Shown: piece by piece, positions 1-12,791 of the stretch
Layout: the number at the start of each line of letters is the position of its first letter
Position numbering within the stretch: the first letter of the stretch is position 1
Assembly: GCA_002104985.1 (NCBI GenBank)
Contig: MCGO01000020.1
Span: forward strand, 434,001 to 498,000
DNA from: Rhizoclosmatium globosum
Taxonomy: Eukaryota > Chytridiomycota > Chytridiomycetes > Chytridiales > Chytriomycetaceae
Direction: 5' to 3'
DNA length: 64,000 nt
Made by a program: the position numbers and the translations under genes
Notes under the pieces: model-generated
Database searches by the model: none
The model's input: only the letters and a program-made list of their open reading frames with translations
What the model was told of the DNA's origin: nothing

Positions 1-1060
1 CTGCAGCACGTTCTTCCGCTTCCCATCGTTCACGGTCTAACCTCGCCAACTCTTCCAGTTCTTTCAAGCGCGCAAGTTCGGCTTCATACGCTTCGAGCGT
101 CATGGCTTCTGCCAATGGTTGCGGCTCAACAATTGGTTCCTCAACTTCAACGTCCAACGAAGCAGGTACAATTTCTTGGTCTATAGATGTGTAGTATTGA
201 TACAGTTTATAGTGTTGGAATACGCTTAAAAAAGGGGTCCCATTTAATTGAATTTGTGGAAAGATATATTAAATGGACGTACCCTTCCATGGCGAAATCA
301 ACAATAAGTTTCGATTCTTTCGGGCCAAAGAGATCATATCCGTTTGCGGGGCCGCTGTTTGCTGTTACAAGTGCACGAAACTTTTCGAGGGATTTAAGGG
401 GCGGGGCACCTTTTTCTTCGCCTGTTTGGTGATATAGTCAGTATAATGAAACGTAAAACAAGGAAACAGAACTAGTTATTTTCTTGATTGTGAGTTTCAT
501 GATGGATAAGAAGCCGCTTGTTTGTGCGGGTGTGAAGCCATTCTCTTTTGCGTGTCTATTGCATAATTAATGCTAGAAATACGACCGGTGCGGTCATCAC
601 GTACTGGTATATTCCAAACATGTTCCAACAGTAATGCTCGCAATCATTCTTCCCTCCATTGCCCGCAGTTTAGGAATAAAGCGCACTTGCTGTTCATAGA
701 ATAGAATCAGATCAAATTAGGTGAAGAATAAAGCGAGAGGAGCAACTTGAAGGCTTCATCGATATCCGGAGTTCCATTCAACTCAGTAACTTGCTCTGGA
801 GTCAAACAAAGCGCGTCCTACCATTTGTAAATAAAAAACGCATTTCCGTTGACAAAGAATAAAAAACTCACGGCAGCAGAATCATCTTCGCCTGTGATGC
901 TACTAAACTTCATATTCCTTGTTTTTGAAGCACTCTTCACGTCCCTCCCACCACCCCCACCCGCCTTCACTTCCGAAACAGAAGCACCCCCGACACGCGA
1001 CTTTACACCGAGCGAAGACGAGACAGGAGTTTTCTTTGTTGGAGGAGGTTGTGGCGGCAT
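1..1060 (-). CDS. Unrecognised protein, 5' part (runs off the left edge)
   Basis: Starts at the ATG at 1060 with a Pro/Ser/Gly-rich, probably disordered N-terminus (MPPQPPPTKKTPVSSSLG). Further minus-strand exons follow: about 790-735 (reads LTPEQVTELNGTPDIDEAF), about 705-600 (DLILFYEQQVRFIPKLRAME), about 422-290 (FRALVTANSGPANGYDLFGP) and 182-1, which ends in a Glu/Arg-rich stretch typical of a coiled coil (LEAYEAELARLKELEELARL). Splice consensus is visible around 423, 289 and 183. The junction near 715-720 does not close in frame with a GT-AG intron, so an indel or missed intron lies there. I do not recognise the family. The start is divergent from and close to CC2D2A, so a shared promoter and possibly a ciliary role are conceivable, but the latter is only association. 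Confidence 0.5.
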
Positions 1061-1523
1061 TTCTCTGAATCAAAAAGAAATTGTCTGATTCTTTTAAGTG
1101 ACAGCAAAACAAACCATCGAAAAAAGGATGGAAGCATCCGAGGCGGCATCCCAGTCCAAGAAAGACGCGTTAGAGCGGGCGCGTGCGAGAGTTGCGGATC
1201 GAAAGCGAGGAATTCGGAGTGGAGTTCCGAGTCGAGCGAATGTGGAAGTGGAAGTGGATGTGCTGGGCCTGGCTGGTCGGGCTGCGACTGCCATTGCGAG
1301 TGGTTCAGAACAGGTCTTTGATGCAAGTTTCTGTGTGGATCTTATCTCTTCATTAAAAAGGGGACAGATCATCTTCAGTCAGCAAAGAGTTCGCGGCGTT
1401 CAGACCTTTTGTCACTGGTTTGTGTGTTTGTTTGTCCTCAACCAACCAACCACCGAATGAGTCCTTACTCAACCAAACAACCAAACAACCAACCAAACAA
1501 CACACACCAAACAACACAACTAG
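1061..1523. other. Divergent promoter / 5' leader between two genes
   Basis: Separates the minus-strand start at 1060 from the CC2D2A start chosen at 1524. It holds a short plus-strand open stretch (1127-1321, Glu/Arg/Ala-rich, starting MEASEAASQSKKDALERARA) that could be an alternative first exon of CC2D2A, and an AAC/CCAA-rich low-complexity run at about 1437-1520 directly before the ATG that looks like a transcribed leader. Which of the two is the true CC2D2A start needs transcript data. Confidence 0.4.
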
Positions 1524-4500
1524 ATGGACGATGGCCGTGCATCCAAATCCAATTCCAATTCCACCACGTCGTTCAAGTCCGAACCAAAGTCCGAATTCCT
1601 GTCGCCAATCTCGCCAATGACGCCCTTCAAATCGGCCCCGCGCAGATCGTCAAGTGCCCTGAATTTGGAGAGCGCGCGCGACTTGGCCGACGTCGAATTT
1701 GCAAAATCGAGGTACAAACGAATGTCTATTTCACGCGCATCAATTGGCCCAAAGGTGAAGTGCTCCACCTTCTTTTAACTGCTTCAACTGGACTAAAACG
1801 ATGATTGTTAGATGGACTTGGATCCGGCTCCTCCCGCTGGATCACGCGACTTGAGGGCTTCGGTTGGCAGTTTGTTGAGTGGAACTTACCAGAGAAAGCG
1901 TTCCTTGAAGGTCAGTGGTCAGATAGTGTCGTTGGCTGTAAAATAAATTAAAACATCAGGATGATGAAAAGGAACGCGCGAAACGCGAAAAGGATGAATC
2001 CAATGAGGTCCTTCATGAAACAACAGATGACCCTGACGCCATTGTTCAAGACGATGAGGCGGCTGGAAAGAAAAGCAAGAAGAAGAAGAATAAAAAGAAA
2101 AAGAAAGTGGCGAAGACAGTGGGGATGGAGAAAGTGGTGATGGAGAACGTGGTAAAGGTGATGAACAACACGAAGGCGAAACCAAAAAGGAACGGAAAAG
2201 GAGACTCAAGAAGGAGAAGAAGGAGAAACGGAGGGAATCGTCAAAAAGTGGCGAGGAAACTGGGGCATCAGATGCTGATAAAGAGGATAACGAAGATCCA
2301 TTTGATGGTTTGATACCTGTTTTGACTCTTACCAAGCCTTACTCATTCTTAAAAACCAGAGTTCCGAGAGGCGACGGAAAGAGCTGAACGTGAAATGATC
2401 AGTACATATGTTGAGCGTTCAAAATGGGAGTCTGGATTCAACCCTACAGGCGAACTCATCACGAATCTCTTATTTTACCCTGAAAAATACGTGCTTCCAC
2501 CTTCAGAGAGTCTGACGGCCCTGTTCGAGGTATTAATCATCGTTTTACACAATCAGTCCTAACCAACTCCAAGAGTTTACGATTTCCGGATCAAGAAGGT
2601 CTCTACGTTGGTCGATTCCCAACAGTCAAGGAAGAAAACCTGACAAAATTGGAACGACGTCTTCGCGCTTCCAACGATAACCAGTACGTGTTATCCACCA
2701 AGTTGATTAATATTGCTAACTCTATAAAAAAGTGGCTCTGACTGGTTCGGACCCAACCAACGACTCGCAGCTCTTCCATTGCCAAATCGAGAGCGAACAC
2801 AGCGACCAGGAGCTCCACCTCCCCTTCCAGTCGCACAAGCCGCCGCCGTAACAGACTCTATGCTCTCCCTCTCACGCTCCTCTGTATCCCTCCGATTCAT
2901 TGAAGATCCAAGCCCTATCGTTGAAGACCCTTACTCTTATATAAACAACATGGGCCTCGTGCTACGAAAACCTCATCCAACGAGTCCGTTCAGACACATT
3001 ACTACTACTCCTGACGGATATTACACTCTCGTGTTCAGTCTTGGATCTTTGAATTTTACAGAACATCCCTTGATGACGGAAGAATGCAAACTCGCGAAAG
3101 ACGTTGAAGAGTGGATTTATGCGTTGAGAGCGCGGAAGAAGGTTGATTTGGTTGGCTTTTTGAGTCGGAAGTTGGAAGTGAGTTTGTTTGGAGATTGGTT
3201 AGTTCAATGTTTAACACAATTCATTCATTCTAGGCGCTAAAATACTCGTACGCGGAATATGTCGACCGAACGGAAAGAATTCTGAGTAGTACAAATGCCA
3301 TCAAACCTGCGGCGGAGGTGGAACCGGATGGAATTTATCCAGCAAAACCAACTGGCTCAAATACTACGAAAAGAAGATCCTTCCACTCGAGGAAGAAGAA
3401 AAAGAGCGGATTCGCCAGCAAGACATGGACCGACGTCGAGAATTCCGAGAAGACATCCGATCAACAAGGTTACTCAGAGTAAGCACACATATCAAATTAT
3501 CAAAACGAAACTAAACCATCTACTCAGGATACAGAAGCCCACACTGACCGCCTCTACGAATTCAAAATCATCCAAGCCTGGGAACGCATCAAAAAACTCC
3601 GCAAAAAGACAAACCTAATCACAAGCTCCGTCCGCGTCATGGTCCGCGCAAAATCCGCACCTACTTCCGCCGAAGAAGACAAAGCAGAGTTCCACCGTCA
3701 AGTCGAAGAAGAACTCCAAGAGCTCGAGGAGCTCCATAACGCGGAGATGGAACGCAAGAGTCGACAGTATAAAGTCTTGTTGAAGGAGTGGAGGAAGCGG
3801 AAAGACGCTGAAGACGAGTTGAAGCGGCAAAAAATGAGTGAGGATAAGGAGACGGCGAAACTTAGTAAACGGAGGAATTTACTTGGGTTGAAGCTGACCC
3901 GCTTGAAGATAGTGATGAGGACCGTGTTGAGTTGGTGGACGATGGGAGGTCTGGTCATGAATGGCTTCGGAGTCTTCTGAGTCGATTCGGAGTAAGGAGG
4001 TGTGGGATCGGAAAAAGAAGATAAACGGGCGAGGAAGTTAGAGAAGCAGGCGGAAAGAGAGCAAGAGAATGAGGTTTGTTGATTGGACGTTTGGTTGAAT
4101 CTAATATGCATTTACAGCTGAAACTCCACGTAAAAGTATTTGGGATGTGTTTCGAGGACGATCTCCTGTTGCAAAGCGGCCTCCATTGGCGACGCGGGAA
4201 GAATCTCAATCTTGGACTTGACTCTTGATGATTCTGGAATAAGTGAACCTCGTAGCAAGAGTATGAGACCGCAGTTAACGATCAGAACCACTGATCTCGA
4301 CTCAAACCTGCCTCCAAACGAAGCGCTAGTGTTAAACCCGCATCATCAACGAAAGTAGATTCTGCATTTGCGGAATCCTCTCGCAAGAAAACACCAGTTC
4401 GGAAACGAGAACGCAAGGAAGAAACCGAAGAAGAAACGGATATTATGGCGTCGAAATCATCCTTGGCTTCACAATCGAGTCTTCGCTTGGAGATGATGTA

Positions 4501-7500
4501 AGAAAATGGAGGTCCGCATCGCGAAGTCGGTTAGATCAACCAAGTCCACTAAAAGTGAGACGTCCATCTTCTCGCGCACCATCTCCGGGAAGAGTTACTC
4601 CAAGCACGGCTTTACCAAAGTCCATTGTTGCACAGGAACAAGCTCCCATCAAAATGCGACGAAAGTCCGCAATGCTTGATGCTGAAAGTTTTACCACGAA
4701 ATCAAGCTCGCCAAAGAAACCAAAGTCTCCAAAGAAGAAGAGAAGGGGATCTTTGGGACGGCAGATGACATGCCTGTGGCTCCTGAATTAGAGGAGTTTG
4801 ATGCAAATAAGCTCGTCGCGAAATCGCAAAGGTGTAACTTTCCAGAGTATAACAGTCTCGGACTAAACGTATATACAACAGAGACTTGACGCCTCACTTC
4901 GACCTCCAGGAGCTCCTATCCTATCCATCAGCCATGTCTTTTCTGAACACCCAACCGAATTCCTGCAATGTCCAAAAGACGAGCAACTTCGAAGACGCGA
5001 AATCGAATCCATAAATGTTTTTGCTATCATCTATTACAACAACAAGGAGGTTACTCGTACCATGCCACAGCCTATTGATATGGAGAGATTACGATTGCAT
5101 TCAAAGGAATCGAGACAATCACGATTGACGAGTCTCCACTGGATTCAAATGAAGTGAGACTTGATCAAGCGAATGTGTTTGCTGTGCGAGTAGGGAACGA
5201 CCGATAGCATCAAAATCGAGTTTTACGAAGCAGTAAGTGAGGTTGCACCAGAGCTAACGGATATTGAGTATTGCAATAGGGTTCATATGGAAATCAGTAT
5301 ATCGGAGAAGTCTTTGTTCCCATTCCAGATCCAAGTGAAACTGTCCGACAACACGACCGAGAATTCAAATCAATCTCGTTCAGTGGACGCCCTTTTTCCA
5401 AGATTTACATCTTCAAACGCACCGCATGTTACAAATAAGTGGATTGAAGGACAATTAAGTTGGATGTTGCGTGGGGTGTTGGAGACGATGGGAAACCGAT
5501 GGGACCGCCTATCAAACCGTGAGAATCAACCATCTTCTTACTGAGGGCTCATACGATACTGTTTAGATATTTTCCGACTGCTATCCAGGGAACTCAAAGT
5601 ACACGGACCCGCTATGTGTTTCAGGAGCTGCAGGTCTCTTGAACCTACGGAAATTAATGGACTGGATCATGGACGTGAAATTCGATCCTAATGACCCTCG
5701 AAATTCTGATGTGTTGCGAATGAAGCAGTTGGTGCAAATGGGAGGTGGTGATGGACTCTCGTTTCATGATTATTGGTCTCAAAGAAAGTATTTCCGGTTA
5801 CATATTCCGTCGAGGATAAATCAAATTACGTTGGGTGTTGGGGTAAGTTGTGTGAGGGCGAGATGGAGTGATTCTAATATCGTGTTTAGTTGGAGTATTC
5901 AACTGACACCAAACGATTGACTCTACTCAAAAAGAGACACAAGAAGGAAGTTATTGTTAAGGTTCCTGTTCCGTTCGACGATAAGGATATTACGGATGAT
6001 ATTTTCGAGAAAGTCGCGAATCCACTTGAAGATGATGTAAGTCAAGAAATTAATCTATAGAATCTAATCATGTCCTTCTATACAGGCAACGGCGCTAGCA
6101 CTTTGGAAACCAAAGACAAGTAAGCAATCTGATGATTCCTCCACAAGTCCGTCAGAACATGTCGGGTTCCTGAAACGTATCAGAATGCACCAACTGATCC
6201 AACGAGCAAGACAAGGCCGCCCTCCACGAGTTGAAGATTATGTCGCGAAGAAAAGCTGGCTGAAATTCAGATCCAAGAAAATCTGTTACTATCTTCTTCT
6301 TACCCCGACGGCCCTTGAAACCATCTCGAGCCAGTAGATTCTCGAGACTTACTGCACAGCCGGAGGATGGATGCAAAATCGTTTGCCAAGTGCTCCGTGG
6401 ATTTAATGTTCCCATTAGAAAGCAAGAGTATAGAGGAATGATGGAGGATGATAAGGAAAGAGTGGTATGTGTGGCATTATTGTTTCAGGTTTAAAGTTGT
6501 CAATTTAACGTCCACGCGTCGCTTAGACTGTCAGATCGTATGTCGAGGTATCTTTCAAGGTCGAAAACACGAACAGCTATTTTCGATGGCCCAAGTCCTC
6601 ACTGGAACGAAACTGTATCTCTTGATGTCATTCCACCCAACAACGACTTCCGACCAGAAAGCATTATGGACAGTGAAGTCGGAATGGAGAGGATTTACTT
6701 CAACATCTTTGACGAGCTTCTGATTGACATTATCGATGACGATCGAGTGAGAGATGTTGAAATCCATCAGAGGAGAGAACGGAACTGGCTTGGCTCCTTT
6801 TCTATGCCATTCACTGCGTTGTATGAGCAAACTAGGATTGAAGGATCGTTTCATGTTCAAATTCCAACGGTGTTGTTGGGCTATGAGAAGAATCCGTCGG
6901 CGGGGGCGTTGGATAATTCATTATTCCTTGCCTTGGAAGCTACAAAGGAAACATTGGTTGATGTCTTTATCACTCTCGAACCTCCACTCCTGCAACCAGC
7001 TCCTCTGAAGCTTAGAGTAAGTAAAAATTCATTCTCTAGCGTAATTTAATTCTTTTCGTGCAGTTCCTCTCCGACGAAAACGACCGCTTCCTCCGTTATG
7101 CAACGAAATGGTGTGCTCCACTCCTCCTGCATCCAACCCGCCAATTTATCGCAACAGCCCTTGACCTCTCTGGTCGCACAACATTCATATGTCGTTATAT
7201 CCGTCCCCAACAACCCCCCGAAGAACTTCTAACCCCGCGCCACCTCCTCCGCTACGTAAGCACAATCCCATACCTCCCGACCGAACCGCTTTCTCCGCCG
7301 ACGTATCTCTCTGGGCCACAAGTGACCAAATGCTTGAACTCTGTGCCGGTGACGCAGCCGAACACGCGATCCTTCTGTGCAACTACCTCCTCGCAAAAGG
7401 TGGTGATAACATTGAAGCGTATGTTGTAATAGGACATGGTATTCCTGAGGGAAGGACGGCGTATGTTGCCATGAGAGGGAAATCGGCAACGTCGGCGAAT

Positions 7501-8297
7501 GTGGAGATGACGTTGATGAATGCGATTACCGGACAGTCGTACTCTGTGAGGGACCCGCATTTGCCGTTGAAGGTTGTGGGATGTGTGTTTAACGCGGAGA
7601 ATGTATGTTTGATTTTTGGGTCAAACAGTTTAACCTCAACTCTTGGAAAACAGGTGTGGGCTAATATTCAAGCACACGATGATCCAGCGCGGATAGTTTG
7701 GAATATTAGCGCGCCAAAGCTGTGGAAGCCGTTCTTTTGTCGCTCGTTCCCAAAGATTGAGTACAAATCTGTTCAGCTCGAAAAACTGCATTACAAAGAA
7801 GTTTCAGCAAGATACTGCCAAGAGCTTGAAATCCTCATTGAAAAGTCCATCGTTGCAAAAGTCGAAGAATGGCGAGGACACCGCATCACACGATGGAATC
7901 GGTACTCACTTTTTAATTCATACAATCCCTTCCCTCACTTTCGACTTACACTCCGATACTTAGACTTGCTTCAAAGTCTCTCAAGCCACTGGTGTCACGA
8001 TTGGAATCCGATCATCTTCAACCAATGCCCCCTAACACGCCGCAACATATGACACCACTCTATCAGGCTCTAGCACCCTTGAAGAATGTGTATAGGATAT
8101 CAGGTTTCCCGCTGAATACTACGTTCACAGACGTGAAAGCTGTTGTTGAGCTAGTTGGTGCAACAGATGTTCATATGAACGCAGATCCCAGTGCTGAGTT
8201 CGCATTAAGTGTGTGGTGTGGAGGTTATCCTGGTGGATTTGTATCTGTTTGGATATATATTTGTTCCTTGACGCGAGGGAAAGGTGACTTAGTTTAA
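1524..8297 (+). CDS. CC2D2A: CC2D2A homologue, ciliary transition-zone C2-domain protein
   Basis: Multi-exon gene. Early exons are Ser-rich, then Lys/Glu-rich (1960-2310, predicted disordered or coiled coil). From about 2360 conserved CC2D2A blocks appear: an exon reading EREMISTYVERSKWESGFNP, then SLRFPDQEGLYVGRFP. At 5640-6050 is the pre-C2 region (GLSFHDYWSQRKYFRLHIPS), at about 6530-7020 the C2 domain (YLSRSKTRTAIFDGPSPHWN), and at 7060-8297 the C-terminal transglutaminase-like fold (FLRYATKWCAPLLLHPT, LWATSDQMLELCAGDAAEH, then PKLWKPFFCRSFP and VSVWIYICSLTR near the end). In animals CC2D2A belongs to the MKS complex at the transition zone and gates ciliary membrane entry; here it would act at the zoospore flagellum base. 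The reading frame slips at the A-rich tract near 2076-2104, around 4500 and elsewhere, so the model needs indel correction. Family assignment is strong, exon limits approximate. Confidence 0.9.
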
Positions 8298-8436
8298 ATA
8301 GAAATAGAAATAGAACTGTGTTGGTTTTGATACCAATTATGTTTAATATCTACTCAATATATCTGGCTATATAAAAATGAAACAGGGAAAAGAAAGGGAA
8401 AAGGAAAAACTACAAATGATCTATCTACGAACTGAT

Positions 8437-11371
8437 CTACACTGGTCTAGCCTGACTTCTACTCCTAACAGCACCACGAGAAGTGGCTGTAACGGAAGGA
8501 ACTGGTTCCTCTTGAACAACAGGTGAAGTCACTGCACTAGTTCCAGCAGCAGCACCACCACCAGCATTATTCAAATACTTGGCCTTATAATACGCCCTAG
8601 CACTTCCATACCCATGATACGGATCCTCCACAACAACCTTCTCAACAACCTCCAACTTCCCAACAGCACCTTCCGCCCCCTCCTTCCCACTTCGTCCACG
8701 ATCTAAATCATCCCACCGCGTGCTCGCATACTCTTCCGTCAATTTACTCGCAACAGCACTACGTCCATCCTCATTGTACCGCTCTTTACTCCCCCTCCGC
8801 GAGTTATCGCTGCCAGAACTGCTTCCAGCGTCAAACGTCAGACTCGCGCGTTTGGCAGCACGTTCGCGCGCGAGGGCGACGGGTTGGGTTAGTTCGCGGG
8901 AGGCGCGTTTGGCGGCTGTGATGGAGCGGAGGGCGAAGCCGTCGCCGAGGTCTGCGGAGGCAAAGTCTTTGCTGAATCGTTTTCGGGTGGCGGGTTCGTT
9001 TGAAGGGCGGGTTGGGGGTGGCGAGAGGCGTTGTCTGGGGTTGTGGAGTTTGTTGTTTGGTTGTCGGAGCTGCGGGCGCGGCGCATTGGTTGGCCTTGTT
9101 GTTGTGGCGTTGTGGCTTCGGAGGATTGTTGGCGGGGTCGTGGAGTGTATCCGTCTGTTGATGGGGATAATTGGGATTGGGGTTCAGTGTTACGGGCGCC
9201 AGAAGAAGATCGTGCTCGTGGGGTGAATCCTTGTTGCTGAACATCGTTTCTTGGTGCAGAAGTTCTCGCGCGAGGTCTTGTTTCTTGATCTTGCTGCTCC
9301 AAGTCATACTGATTCCTCGTATCACCAGAAACCCTTCCGCTGCGACCACCACCGTCCTCCCTACCAGCAGAAGTACGTCTTGGTCTCCTTCCTCCCTCAT
9401 CCTCATCCTCATTCAAATCGCGACCCCGCGGCCGTCCATTCTCCGCACTCGTCCTCGGGAACAAAACCCCACCACTCTTCACAAACTCATCCATACCCCT
9501 CCTACTCCTCCAGAACCAACCTCCCGACTCAACCGCTTCTGATTCATCAAATGCAATTCCTCATATTGCTTCTTCCTTTCATCTCCACTAAGTCTCCTCA
9601 CAGGCGCACCAAGCCCGACAGTACGTGGATCAACACCACGACGGACAGTATGATCTCGTCCAACAAGGAGATTCACAGGCTGAGGCGCGCGTAACAAGCT
9701 ATCGTCGCTACTGCTTGCAAGACTGCTTGCGTATTCTTCTTCTTCCTCAGGAGCGTACTGGGCGTCATCGTTGTCGTCGTCAGCGGGACGGTCAAGGTAG
9801 CTTTCGAGGAAATCGTGGTCATCGTCTTCTTCTTCGGTTGCGACTGTAGGTGCGAATTGGCTGCTGATTTCGGGTTCGATTGGTTTCGCGGCGGATGCAC
9901 CGCGAGGTGGGCGTTTTGAGGGTTCAGTGGAAGCAAAGGGGTGTGCAGCTCTGGGACGACGTTCTTGGAATTGCTGTTCTTGCTGTTGTTGAGATTGCGC
10001 AATAAGCATAGGAGAAGGGCTGTGTTGGGGTGGAGGCGGTAAGATTGCGCGTGAAGCGTTGCTTGATGCAAGAGTTCGAGCGCTGTTGGGTGGGTTCATT
10101 GAGCCCAGGGCGGCAGTGAGGGGGTTTAAGCTTTTTGGTGGAGAAGAAGTGGATGGGTCTGTGTAGGTGAGATCCTCTGAGTTAAGTGGAGAGTCTTGGT
10201 CATGATTTGTTGGGGCTGGCAATCGAGTTTGGTTGAGAAGTCCTTGAAGATTAGAGGCGGTTGGAGGTGGAAGTTGGAGTTGTTGTGGCTGAGGGTATTG
10301 TTGTTGTTGTTGCTGTGGGTTGAATGGTTGTCGGTATTGAGGGTTAAATTGGGCTGGTGAGGGTTGGGGTGCAGCTGGAGGATAGATTTGAGCTCGTTGA
10401 GGCTGAGTACTGATTTGAGGATTATTATTGTATCCAATAACCATGGGCGCTCCGTATTGGTTGAATTGTTGTTGAGGCGGTTGATTGATGGCATTCGGTT
10501 GGGGTCTATTATTGATATTGTTGAAAGCGGCAACGGGAGCAGCCTGAGTAGGATAACCGTAGGCATTAGCAGCAGCAGCTGGAGTAGGTGGGTACATTTG
10601 CTGAGGGTTCTGAGCTGGGGCACCATACGATGAATGGCGAGTCCTATTAGGATTTCCTCGTTGTGGATACGGATTAGAAGCCGCCGGTCTCCTCTCCTCC
10701 TCTTCAATATCGTCATTTAACTGAAGTTTCTGAGCGCCTTTGAAGGTGGCAGCGACTGGAGCTGCATCGGGTATTAGTGATTCATGTGACCAAAGAGCAG
10801 AGACGCACCAGGCCCATTCCTTCCCCTCACTTCGAATTCGCTGTCATCCAAGTTTCCGTATATTCTGTTTCTGTTATCTTGAATCATTGAGTTTGTCGGC
10901 GGCTTTGATCTGTCGGTCTTTGACGGGCCGAGTGCCTTCACTGCCGATGAAGCGACTTTCCCGGCGCCACGAACTGCAAAACAGAGGGTCTTTCTGATGA
11001 AGCAAAAGATGAGACCAGGCAGGAGAACGAGGACAAGAAGGGCGCCGCCGATGACAAGACCGAGGATCTGAAGGTTGGTTGGTTCGTTGAGTCACACACA
11101 CCACTGGCTTAGGGTTAGGGTTAACAACAACACAAACCAGGGGCTGCTGCAGCCTCGTCGCCCAGTCGTCGCCGCACTGGTCGAGGGTGCTGATTGTGCA
11201 GTTGATCTTCTTGGGCACGGTGATTGTCGATGCGGCACAGAAACCCGCAGACGAACACGCAAGCGGCGAGTTGCAGTCGGAGTCGGTTTTGCAGAGTTGC
11301 GGTGCTGTTTGTGCGGCGACCGTAGCGATGAGGGCGGCCAGTGTTGCCGTCACTGCCAGAGCCGCATTCAT
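8437..11371 (-). CDS. Single-pass membrane protein with Cys-rich ectodomain and long Q/N/P-rich tail
   Basis: The ATG at 11371 opens a clear signal peptide (MNAALAVTATLAALIATVAA) followed by a small ectodomain with about eight cysteines (CKTDSDCNSPLAC, then CTISTLDQCGDDW). After an intron near 11100-11072 comes a transmembrane helix (ILGLVIGGALLVLVLLPGL) and a Cys-containing juxtamembrane stretch (IFCFIRKTLCF) that could be palmitoylated. The rest, from about 10740 down to the stop at 8437, is disordered: Pro/Gln/Asn-rich with polyQ at about 10290-10310, acidic runs, then Arg/Ser-rich segments. One frame change is needed near 9490 and another around 8900-8950. No enzyme domain is visible. The next gene upstream (11580-12791) has the same architecture, so the two are tandem paralogues. 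An alternative ATG at 11437 would bury the signal peptide and is less likely. Confidence 0.65.
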
Positions 11372-11579
11372 CTCTTTCTTTCTTTTGGTTAGTTGAACCA
11401 GAGGGAGCCAATGAAAATTTAATGAATAGCGTTTCAACTATTGCACATAGTTTATCTTCTAAATAATGACTAAAGGACACTGCTCGGCAGCTTCGCATTC
11501 ACGGTCTATTCTTCCCCTCTTCAATTTACATCCATCACTCCAACTAGACACCACATCCACAAGCCCATATCACTCACTC

Positions 11580-12791
11580 TCAACCTCGGTTTTGACGCGG
11601 TTGACCAGATGTAGGTGGGTAGCGTGGTCCCGATCCCTGTCCAGCAGGTCTCGAGGTGCTTCCATTTCGTGGAGGTGGTCCATTTGGTAAGCCACCAGCT
11701 ACACCTCCAGGTCCAGCCTGAGCTCCACCCGCACCTCCAGGTCCTCCAGGTCTTCCATAGGATCCTACTGAGGCACCTGAATTTGATCTTGGCAACCGAG
11801 GTCCCGATCCATTCGCATTTGGATATGGTGCCCGATCCGTATACACATCTACTGAATGTGATGCACCACCTTCCAACTTTTCATAACTAGCATTCGCGCC
11901 TCTAGGACCAGCCCCAGCACCAGCTCCACCCTTTCCTTTATACGCCGAGTACGGATTGTAAGTTGAGAACCGTGTCTTTTCACTCTTTCCTCGTTTGAGA
12001 GTCGCCGCACTTCCAGCAGCCGCTGCAGCAACTGCTCCTGTAGTCTTGACTCCTGCACTCGCAATCTTGATGGGTGCTTTGATGGCGAAACAGAACATGC
12101 GCTTGAAGAAACAAAAGAGGAGTCCAGGTAGACAGCACAAGAAGATTAAGATTCCGACAATCAAAAGTCCGATGATCTGCATTCATGTTGTCAGTACTTT
12201 GTTGGTGGATGTGTGAATTGGTTGTGATGAATCTCAATGAGCAAACTTCTATTGCATTCTGCTGCCATGATCCCGCACCTATCAGATTCCTTTATACTAT
12301 TCTCCGTATTTCGTTGCATCCAAAGACCTAGCTCTGCAGAAGTTGATAGCGCTTGTGACTAATGCAAGACACACAACCAACCAATTACACCCTACTTCTC
12401 TCGCTCAAGGCCCTCCCAGATCAACGCACACCCAGATCCAATCCAACTAGCCACAATCAAAGCAGGTACTAACCGTCGGCTGACTCAAGACCGTCTGCCA
12501 ATCATGGCCACACTGTCCCACTAAAAACGAAACCCAATTAGCCCTACAACCCAAATCCAAATCCAAAACCAAAAACAACCACTCACAATTCGTCAACGAA
12601 CAATCCAACTTTGAAACGGCACAAACAAAGTCGGTTGTGCACGCACTTCCAATTCCAACACAGTCGGCGTTGGTCTTGCACGGCGTTCCGAGTGGCGGCG
12701 CTGTGTTGTTGGTTGCGCCGGTTGGAGACGGGTCCTGGGCGAGGGCGGCCGCGGCAACGAGGACGAGCGTGATCAGTGGCGATGCTGGCAT
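11580..12791 (-). CDS. Single-pass membrane protein, paralogue of the 8437-11371 gene
   Basis: Signal peptide at the start (MPASPLITLVLVAAAALAQ), then a short Cys-rich ectodomain (CKTNADCVGIGSACTTDFVC) and, after an intron at about 12590-12520, the motif CGHDWQTVLSQP, matching CGDDWATRLQQP of the neighbouring paralogue. A second intron ends at about 12177; exon 3 encodes the transmembrane helix (IIGLLIVGILIFLCCLPGLL) and a Cys/Phe-rich juxtamembrane segment (FCFFKRMFCF), then a Gly/Pro/Ala-rich disordered tail of about 160 residues ending at 11580. The conserved order (signal, Cys-rich module, helix, Cys-rich juxtamembrane, disordered cytoplasmic tail) suggests a surface receptor or adhesion-type protein, but no known family is recognised. 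The two tails differ completely in composition, so only the membrane-proximal part is conserved. Confidence 0.7.

Noticed and set aside
8720..9694. Long plus-strand open stretches opposite the disordered tail
   Set aside because: They mirror the low-complexity minus-strand coding region and have no splice or domain support.
11106..11125. TTAGGG repeated about twice, suggesting an interstitial telomere
   Set aside because: It lies inside the coding exon of the membrane-protein gene (encoding NPNPKP on the minus strand) and is only about two units long. A similar short run at 48546-48560 is also isolated.
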